Below, piece after piece: positions 1 to 5,879 of a stretch of DNA of 64,000 nt. The translations under genes were made by a program, and so were the position numbers. The DNA is from Candidatus Poribacteria bacterium (GTDB lineage Bacteria > Poribacteria > WGA-4E > WGA-3G). The DNA lies in contig JAPPIG010000082.1 in assembly GCA_028820635.1 (NCBI GenBank), forward strand, positions 1 through 64,000, written 5' to 3'. Under the pieces are notes generated by a model. It saw nothing but the letters and a program-made list of their open reading frames with translations, did not search any database and was not told where the DNA came from. Each line of letters starts with the position of its first letter. Position 1 is the first letter of the stretch.

Positions 1-29
1 TTGTTTTAAAATATTTTAAAATGGTGCGC

Positions 30-95
30 CGGGCACCCCCCCCCAAAACCCGACCGGTCGCGGCGCCCGGGGGGGGGGCCCCCCCCACACCCCCA
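30..95. other. GC homopolymer tract near window edge
   Basis: The first hundred bases contain long runs of C and G (a C run, then about ten G followed by seven or more C) around a short GC-rich palindromic core. Nothing else in the window has this composition. It sits next to the window edge and does not resemble the nearby hairpin repeats. It may be a true low-complexity joint or an assembly or sequencing artefact at a contig end; the sequence alone cannot decide. Confidence 0.6.
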
Positions 96-130
96 CCTAC
101 AATACTCTAAAATTGTAGGTATCAGCAATA

Positions 131-316
131 GTCGGGAATCGGAGTTCCCTCCTACAAAGAGCAGACAACATTGGTAGGAGCGATCTCCGATTCCCGACTA
201 TTACTCGCAAAATTTCGGTAAATACTCCAGTAGGTCGGGTAGAGCGCAGCGACACCCGACAATCTTAGTGTGGCAGTGCGGTCATGTCGGGTTTCACGTT
301 GCTCTACCCGACCTAC
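131..316. repeat. Cluster of GTAG-headed hairpin repeats
   Basis: Three units are visible. Positions 131-155 (minus orientation) carry a hairpin with stem GGGAA/TTCCC around a CTCCGA loop. Positions 174-198 (plus) carry the same flanks, but its left arm GCGAT and right arm TTCCC do not pair, so it looks like a chimera of two subfamilies. Positions 230-316 are an inverted pair of the second hairpin type, each half starting GTAG with stem GTCGGGT/ACCCGAC. The arrangement resembles REP/BIME units of other bacteria. Positions 199-229 also recur downstream of the REP pair near 59240. Confidence 0.85.
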
Positions 317-329
317 AAGACTATAAGGC

Positions 330-1604
330 TTATGCTGCCTGAATAATACCATTTTCTCTGAGTCTCTCTATCAGTTCTTCCTGTGTGCCGGTGCCTTTGG
401 CAGTGTTGCAGGCGTTACAGAGGAGTTGCAGATTTTCAATGCGGTCGGTGCCACCGTATTTTTGCGAAACGATATGATCAACGGTCATGTTGCGGAATGG
501 GAACAACACTTGACACCCGTTGCATCTGCCTTCCTGTTGTCCATATAGTGTGTGTTTATGCGCTTCGACACGGGGTAACCGTATCTGAATTGCGTCCCGC
601 ATATCGTCTGTCCGCTTCGGGGGGTCGGTTCGGACAGTCACCCTTTGTGATGGATTGGGGGCAGTTAAACGAACTTGCTCTGTCTCAGCATCCAAACGCA
701 ACTTTGTGATGTCCTCCGCTGATGGCGATATGTCTATGCCAATCCACTGCCGATGAAGTTGTTCTGCTGCCACACAAGCAGTAGCACAGCCGCAGAACGG
801 GTCCAGCACGATGTCGCCTTCATTGGTAGATGCTTCAATAATACGTTTGAGGAGCGCAAGGGGCTTCTGCGTTGGATACCCCGTCCGTTCCTTTGCTATC
901 TGATTTATTATTGAAATATCTGTCCAATGCGATAACACATTTTTCCCCTGCCCGTTGTAATATGCTTTTCTGTTCTGCTTTTTGGAATGCCAATAAAACC
1001 TGCCATTCTCGTCGGTATGTGGATATTTCTCTTCTATTTCGTGTTCTGATAGTGCTAAATACTGTCTATTGAATAGGTTTTTAGGCGTTCGCGTGTAGAA
1101 TAAAATGGTATCGTGCTTTCTTGGATATTGACCTGTCGGTGCTCTCCCTCTATCTGCATATCCCCATATAATCTCATTCCGAAAGTTGTCCTTTCCGAAC
1201 ACATCATCCATCACCATTTTCAGATAATGGCTGGCAGTGGGATCACAGTGTAGATAGATGCTCCCTGTGGGTTTGAGGATACGGTGCATTTCGAACAGAC
1301 GTACCGTCATCGCCATCAGATATATTTTCATAGATTTATCGTAGATGCGTTCGGACGCTTGAATGATTTGGTAGAGTTCCTCGTGTTCTTCAGCGATTTG
1401 TCCGTGCCATTCGTGTTTGATGTCCTCGTCTTCCCAGATGTCTTTGAACTCTGCACCTTCGGCGGGCGAACCGATGGGGGCTTTCCATTTTTTACCAGAT
1501 TTGAAGGGCGGGTCGAGATAGATAAGGTCTATACATTCGGAGTTGATACCACGCATGACATCAAGGTTATCCGCAACAAAAAGCGATCGGTTGGCTACGT
1601 TCAT
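330..1604 (-). CDS. DNA methyltransferase fused to C-terminal HNH domain
   Basis: Predicted SAM-dependent N4-cytosine or N6-adenine DNA methyltransferase of about 424 aa. The catalytic DPPF motif (motif IV) is at residues 31-34 and the SAM-binding FCGCAT segment (motif I) follows near residue 270, the beta-class order. The last 65 residues form an HNH nuclease-type zinc fold: CxxC at 361/364, the DH pair at 376-377, GGTD, then LCNACN with cysteines 396 and 399. Start choice: an upstream in-frame ATG at 1646 exists, but GAGG lies 8 nt before the ATG at 1604. No separate restriction endonuclease or specificity gene is adjacent, so it may act alone, for example as a modification enzyme with its own nuclease or as a phage-derived gene. 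The methylated site cannot be predicted. The methyltransferase call is secure; an active HNH nuclease is likely but unproven. Confidence 0.88.
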   Translation of the reverse strand: MNVANRSLFVADNLDVMRGINSECIDLIYLDPPFKSGKKWKAPIGSPAEGAEFKDIWEDEDIKHEWHGQIAEEHEELYQIIQASERIYDKSMKIYLMAMTVRLFEMHRILKPTGSIYLHCDPTASHYLKMVMDDVFGKDNFRNEIIWGYADRGRAPTGQYPRKHDTILFYTRTPKNLFNRQYLALSEHEIEEKYPHTDENGRFYWHSKKQNRKAYYNGQGKNVLSHWTDISIINQIAKERTGYPTQKPLALLKRIIEASTNEGDIVLDPFCGCATACVAAEQLHRQWIGIDISPSAEDITKLRLDAETEQVRLTAPNPSQRVTVRTDPPKRTDDMRDAIQIRLPRVEAHKHTLYGQQEGRCNGCQVLFPFRNMTVDHIVSQKYGGTDRIENLQLLCNACNTAKGTGTQEELIERLRENGIIQAA

Positions 1605-1701
1605 GCTCATATCCTCAGTGCGATAGCGTTTGCGCATATTATGCAATGTTTATCGCTATCGTGTCAAGTGCGTTTCTCTGAATAGCCATCAGCCGTCAGC
1701 G

Positions 1702-1728
1702 TTAGGCGCGTTTCCAAAACGCGCCTAC
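1702..1728. repeat. GTAG-type hairpin (GCGCGTTT stem)
   Basis: Read on the minus strand this is GTAG followed by the stem GCGCGTTT, a TGG loop and AAACGCGC. A close copy lies at 13849-13875. It sits just upstream of the WD40 gene promoter, in a stretch (1680-1800) that also contains degenerate repeats of the type CATCAGCCGTCAGC and CTGATGACTGATGG; a similar phrase recurs near 7950. Confidence 0.8.
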
Positions 1729-1808
1729 CTTGTATTGTAATTATTCCTTTTGTAACCGCACCACCCACTGATGACTGATGGTTTCCGACTGCTGACTGCC
1801 AATTCCCT

Positions 1809-1837
1809 TTGAGTTTCTGCCTTAGATATGCTATTAT
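1809..1837 (+). promoter_or_regulatory. Candidate sigma-70 promoter of the WD40 gene
   Basis: TTGAGT at 1809-1814 and TATTAT at 1832-1837 are separated by exactly 17 bp. Transcription would start near 1844, 22 nt before the ATG, with the ribosome site AAGGAG in between. The match is good but untested. Confidence 0.55.
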
Positions 1838-1865
1838 CTTAACCATCGCATAAGGAGACTTTACA

Positions 1866-4064
1866 ATGCTGAAATTCATTTATGCCAACCGACTTCTTAT
1901 AGGCGTATTCACAGGTGTCATTCTCATCGTTATCGGTGGGACATATTATCTCAAACACCTTGATAACGAGAAAACACTTGAAATAGAACGCAACATGCGT
2001 TTTAACTATCGGCAATGGCATTTACCGGAAGGTGCAAAAGCACGTATCGGCTCGGGGACAATCCGTGCGATGCAGTATTCACCAGATGGCAATCTGTTAG
2101 CCGTTGTGAGTGGTAGTGGTGTCTGGATTCTTGATGCACAAACAGCAGAACCGCAGCATCTACTTGCAGCGCATACCGGTGTTATCAACAGTATCTCATT
2201 TAGTTCTGATGGTCGCACCCTTGCCGTAGGCACTGAAAACGGAGAGGCGCAGCTTTGGGATATTGTTACCGGCGAACACCAGAAAACCTTTAAAAAATGG
2301 GATTATTATCCTGGTGTTGATACTGTCTTTTTGATGCCCGATGGTCGCACACTGGCAGTTATTCGTACCGCTATGGTTGACCTGTGGGACATAGCCACTG
2401 GAAAGAGCAAAAATACACTATCAGCAGTTGAAAATGAGACGGCTGACGATACCGTTAACAACAACCCGATCTTCTATATGAGTTTAGGGGGACACCGCAA
2501 TTCATTCAATTCGGATGGTAAAACAGTCGCGAGTGACAGTGGAGATGACGGCTTTCGTTTCTGGGATATTGCGACACGAAAAGAGATAAAAACACTGAAA
2601 GCGGAACCTTTGGGACGATACGGAGAATTAATATCCTATAGTTCAGATTTACAAACAGTGGCCATCGCAAGTTATAGTGATGAAAAACATGAACAGATTT
2701 GGAAGATCAATCTATGGGATGTCAATACCCAAACGCAGCGGACAATAATGGAAAAACAGAGTTATGGGCTTCCGTTTTTAGTGTTCAGCCCTGGTGGAAA
2801 CTTTGTTGCCAGTTCCGTTAATGGCATCATTCATATATGGGATGTCAACACAGGCAAACAAAAGAAAAAACTAAAAGGATATAGGCGCGCTATTTCGACG
2901 GTCGCTTTCAGTCCAGATAACCGAACGCTCGTCAGTGCCAGCTATGACGATACGTTACGTTTTTGGGATGTTGACACCGGCAAAGTAAAGAAAATAGTAG
3001 CAGGGTATGGGGCTTTGTTTAGAGATGTATCGCTGAGTCCTGACGCCCAAACGCTTATGAGTTTGTGTTATGGCAGCAGCACCGTTCGTCTATGGAATGC
3101 AAACACAGGTCAGCATCAAAAAAACTTTATAGGAGATAATAAATATGTTTGGGGCGCTGCTTTAAGCCCGGATGGAAGAAGGCTTGCGAGTTATTCAGGT
3201 AGTGATAATACTATCCATCTTTGGGATGTCAACACCGGTAAGCACAGTAAACTGAAGGGGCCCAAGAGTCACGTTTCTGGTATAGCATTGAGTCGCGATA
3301 GTCAAGTGCTTGCGAGTTGGGGGTCGTCGGGTAGAAGCAAATATGTTATCCAGTTCTATGACGCAGATACGGGTAGCAAACAGCGAACCTTGCAGCTAAC
3401 TTTCGAAAAAAGATTTCGTGTGCCAGCAGAGTTATATTTTGACAAGAAAATGTTCGCGGGTATCGGATTCGACGCGAATCTTTCCGTATGGAATTTGGTT
3501 ACAGGAGATTACAATATCACAGACTTGGGAGACATGAATATTGGTGTGGCACGGTTGAGTCCGGATGGGCGAGTGGTCGCAATTGTATTTGGTAGATTTG
3601 GTCGACAGTCACAGAGAATCGTGCTTCGGGATGTAGAAACAAGAGACCATATCCGCACCCTCATAGAACATACTGATAGCGTTGAGAGTCTTGCTTTTAG
3701 TCCGGATAGTAGAACGCTTGCCAGTGGAAGTAGAAGTATAATGAGAGAGAAACCGATCCTTTTATGGGATGTAGAAACAGGCAGCAGCAGAGTTGTCAAG
3801 GATCCAAGCTGGGCAGAAACTCCGCACAAATACGATGCCATAACCGCCTCGGCGCTTGCTTTCAGTCCTGATGGACAGACGCTCGCAAGTGGCATGAAGT
3901 TGGGTGATATTTACCTCTGGGAAACTGCTACGGGTGGGAAAAAGAAAATGCTTCGCGGACATAGTCTAAGGGTATCGCATCTTTTCTTTAGTGCTGATGG
4001 GCAAACGCTTGTCAGCGCGAGCGATGATGGAACGATTCTAATATGGGATTTGACACACCCGTAA
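1866..4064 (+). CDS. Membrane-anchored WD40 repeat protein, about 15 blades
   Basis: A 732-aa protein starting after AAGGAG with 9-nt spacing. Residues 9-28 form one hydrophobic helix with few charges before it, so the protein is probably anchored in the inner membrane with the rest outside the cytoplasm. The remainder is a string of WD40-type units, each with an FSPDG-like turn and ending in LWD-x-x-TG or a variant. Fifteen such ends can be counted, enough for two seven-bladed propellers plus one extra. The segment after the anchor (WHLPEGAKARIGSG) matches the start of the partial WD40 gene at 61701, so the two are paralogues. WD40 propellers act as binding platforms; no enzymatic domain is seen and the partner is unknown. 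Repeat elements fill both flanks, and no operon partner is visible. Confidence 0.85.
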   Translation: MLKFIYANRLLIGVFTGVILIVIGGTYYLKHLDNEKTLEIERNMRFNYRQWHLPEGAKARIGSGTIRAMQYSPDGNLLAVVSGSGVWILDAQTAEPQHLLAAHTGVINSISFSSDGRTLAVGTENGEAQLWDIVTGEHQKTFKKWDYYPGVDTVFLMPDGRTLAVIRTAMVDLWDIATGKSKNTLSAVENETADDTVNNNPIFYMSLGGHRNSFNSDGKTVASDSGDDGFRFWDIATRKEIKTLKAEPLGRYGELISYSSDLQTVAIASYSDEKHEQIWKINLWDVNTQTQRTIMEKQSYGLPFLVFSPGGNFVASSVNGIIHIWDVNTGKQKKKLKGYRRAISTVAFSPDNRTLVSASYDDTLRFWDVDTGKVKKIVAGYGALFRDVSLSPDAQTLMSLCYGSSTVRLWNANTGQHQKNFIGDNKYVWGAALSPDGRRLASYSGSDNTIHLWDVNTGKHSKLKGPKSHVSGIALSRDSQVLASWGSSGRSKYVIQFYDADTGSKQRTLQLTFEKRFRVPAELYFDKKMFAGIGFDANLSVWNLVTGDYNITDLGDMNIGVARLSPDGRVVAIVFGRFGRQSQRIVLRDVETRDHIRTLIEHTDSVESLAFSPDSRTLASGSRSIMREKPILLWDVETGSSRVVKDPSWAETPHKYDAITASALAFSPDGQTLASGMKLGDIYLWETATGGKKKMLRGHSLRVSHLFFSADGQTLVSASDDGTILIWDLTHP

Positions 4065-4085
4065 ATATGGTAAAATCGTAGGTCG

Positions 4086-4447
4086 GGTAGAGTTTACGAC
4101 ACCCATAAATCAACGGTATGAATGCCATCAGGCATTCCCCGGGTGTCAACTTAAGAAGACATCTACGTTTTGACGAGTGCTTCTCAACCCTTATAGTGAT
4201 TGAAACTGTCCCATATTTAGTCCCGTAGGGACGCTATGTTTATAGAAATATGTTACCCACCGCCTCTTGAGTTCCGTAGGAACGACATATCTGACTGGTG
4301 GACTGAGGCGACAACATACCGCCCCTACGGGGCTCAAGAGAGGGATTATCCGTTTTCTATAAACATACCGCCCCTACGGGGCTCAAGAGGGTTTTCCCTG
4401 TTTGAAAATTGCTTAAGTTGACACCTATGGGTAGAGTTTACGACACC
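4086..4447. mobile_element. MITE-like element B1 with 18-bp direct repeats
   Basis: The element spans 4104-4429. Its right end reads CTTAAGTTGACACCTATG (4412-4429); its left end is the complement, CATA at 4104-4107 continued by GGTGTCAACTTAAG at 4142-4155, and is split by a 34-bp insertion (element D1, 4108-4141). The 18-bp sequence GGTAGAGTTTACGACACC flanks it exactly on both sides (4086-4103 and 4430-4447). Removing element and one copy restores a GTAG-headed hairpin. The interior holds four short hairpins with GTA loops and stems GTCCC/GGGAC, GTTCC/GGAAC and GCCCC/GGGGC, in two orientations. Most of the interior is the reverse complement of element B4 at 34360-34652. No protein is encoded. 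Confidence 0.85.
4108..4141. mobile_element. Nested hairpin insertion D1
   Basis: A 34-bp insertion beginning AATCAAC, followed by an imperfect hairpin with arms AATGCC and GGCATT. It interrupts the left terminal repeat of element B1 between CATA and GGTGTCAAC. Other full copies are at 5757-5792, 10207-10240, 31013-31049 and 37142-37176, with a shortened copy at 28436-28459. Confidence 0.75.
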
Positions 4448-4482
4448 AACCTACACGCATTATTCGGAGTAAGTCAATTGTG

Positions 4483-5415
4483 TTACGTGCGTGGTGCGTC
4501 ATCCTGTGATATTTTCATTTCAATATCAAATCCTTCACGTTTAACACGCTGGTTAAAATAGATAAGCGTGATAGCGATTGCATGTAAAGGTTTGACAAGG
4601 ACTCCTATTACTGAATACAAGGATATGAGGATTATATAAGATGTTGAACCTACCTCGAAAGGTGGCGGCTTGCCACTGAAGTATCCAACAGATGACCTCA
4701 GCACATATTCTACGATGTCCCACACAGGCGCATCACCCATAAGTCCGAACATGCCCAACAATAGCACAAAAGAGGCAACGAAGATTATACGAATTGCCCG
4801 CAGAAGTATTTTGAGTGTAAAGATTGTGCTGAACACACGCCACCACGACTTTCTGATGAGTGCACGACTTCGGCGCATCGGTTTGGGTTTCATGCTACCT
4901 TCAACGACGATGACAGGCGCATACAATTGCCAAGTAATTAGAAAATAGGTGCGCACAATCTGAGTTAGCAAAAACAAAGAGATCAGTGTTACCACAGAGA
5001 AATATCTTATTCCCGCGAACACAATATCTTGGATAAGTGATAGGATTGATAAAGGGATCAGATAGATAAATACAGGGACAAGATAGCGAGGAGATATGTT
5101 TATGAAACGTTGGAGGGTGTCTCTTATTGTGATGTGTCTATTGAAATAGATTTCACTTGTAGCGATAACGAATACAACGATTACTAATTCAGAGAGTAGA
5201 TAGCTGATAAGTTCTTCTATCAGTCTGTAAGGATTATTTTTCCAGAGAAAATTAAATAATTTATCTTCAACGGAACCTACTATAAAATAGATGATAGAGA
5301 TACCGATGAAAAGTAGAAAATGTTTCCGATAAAGATGGAATACATTATCTATAATCTCCATCCAATTCATTATGCGAAGGTTCGTATATGTATCGGTACT
5401 ATTTTCTATTGACAT
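4483..5415 (-). CDS. Polytopic inner-membrane protein of unknown function
   Basis: A 310-aa protein with GAGGGG just upstream of the ATG at 5415. It shows an N-terminal amphipathic start (NWMEIIDNVFHLYRKHF) followed by about six hydrophobic stretches, with positively charged loops such as KPKPMRRSRALIRKSWWR. This layout, with a helix-loop start and a conserved arginine-rich cytoplasmic loop, resembles the membrane domain of glycerophosphodiester phosphodiesterase-like or DUF975-like proteins, but no catalytic domain is present and I do not recognise a specific family. The gene stands alone between two repeat clusters. Its AT-rich codons match the short TPR genes more than the methyltransferase. 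Confidence 0.75.
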   Translation of the reverse strand: MSIENSTDTYTNLRIMNWMEIIDNVFHLYRKHFLLFIGISIIYFIVGSVEDKLFNFLWKNNPYRLIEELISYLLSELVIVVFVIATSEIYFNRHITIRDTLQRFINISPRYLVPVFIYLIPLSILSLIQDIVFAGIRYFSVVTLISLFLLTQIVRTYFLITWQLYAPVIVVEGSMKPKPMRRSRALIRKSWWRVFSTIFTLKILLRAIRIIFVASFVLLLGMFGLMGDAPVWDIVEYVLRSSVGYFSGKPPPFEVGSTSYIILISLYSVIGVLVKPLHAIAITLIYFNQRVKREGFDIEMKISQDDAPRT

Positions 5416-5548
5416 ATTCCCCTCAGTTCAGCCAGATTGGTTTATATTTTATAGGTTTCTGATGGAAGTGTCAATGGTATAGGCTACCCAACAGGGCTAT
5501 TTAGTTTTATGAATTACCAGTTGATAAGTGTTACTGAAAGTTTACACC

Positions 5549-5864
5549 GTAGGTCGGGTAGAGCGAAGCGACACCCGACACGTTTCGTTCATGTCGGGTG
5601 TCGCTTCGCTCTACCCATAGCTGTCAACTTAAGGAATTTCGATTTTGAGTATATCTCTTCAGTCCCGTCGGGACGATATGTTTATCTTTCTATGCCGTTC
5701 CTACGGAACTCAAGAGGCGGAGGACAACATTTTTTCTATAAACATTCCGTCCCTACCAAATCAACGCTATGAATGCCTTTATGGCATTCAGCGGGACTAA
5801 AGATACTGCATAATACAAATCAAAATTCTTAAATTGACATTTATGGGTGTCGCTTCGCTCTACC
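5549..5864. mobile_element. REP pair with MITE-like element B2 inserted in its arm
   Basis: Positions 5549-5615 are an inverted pair of GTAG-headed hairpins (stem GTCGGGT/ACCCGAC). Element B2 (5616-5845) lies in the second hairpin, with the perfect 19-bp direct repeat GGTGTCGCTTCGCTCTACC at 5597-5615 and 5846-5864. Its ends are CATAGCTGTCAACTTAAG and CTTAAATTGACATTTATG. Inside are GTCCC/GGGAC-type hairpins; one (around 5749-5798) is split exactly at its tip by hairpin element D2 (5757-5792). No coding potential is seen. Confidence 0.85.
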
Positions 5865-5879
5865 CGATGGACGAAGAGG

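Noticed and set aside
330-1604. A complete restriction-modification system
   Set aside because: No separate endonuclease or specificity gene is adjacent; only the methyltransferase with its own HNH domain is seen.
1284-1685. A plus-strand ORF opposite the methyltransferase
   Set aside because: It is the shadow of the methyltransferase frame and has no recognisable features.
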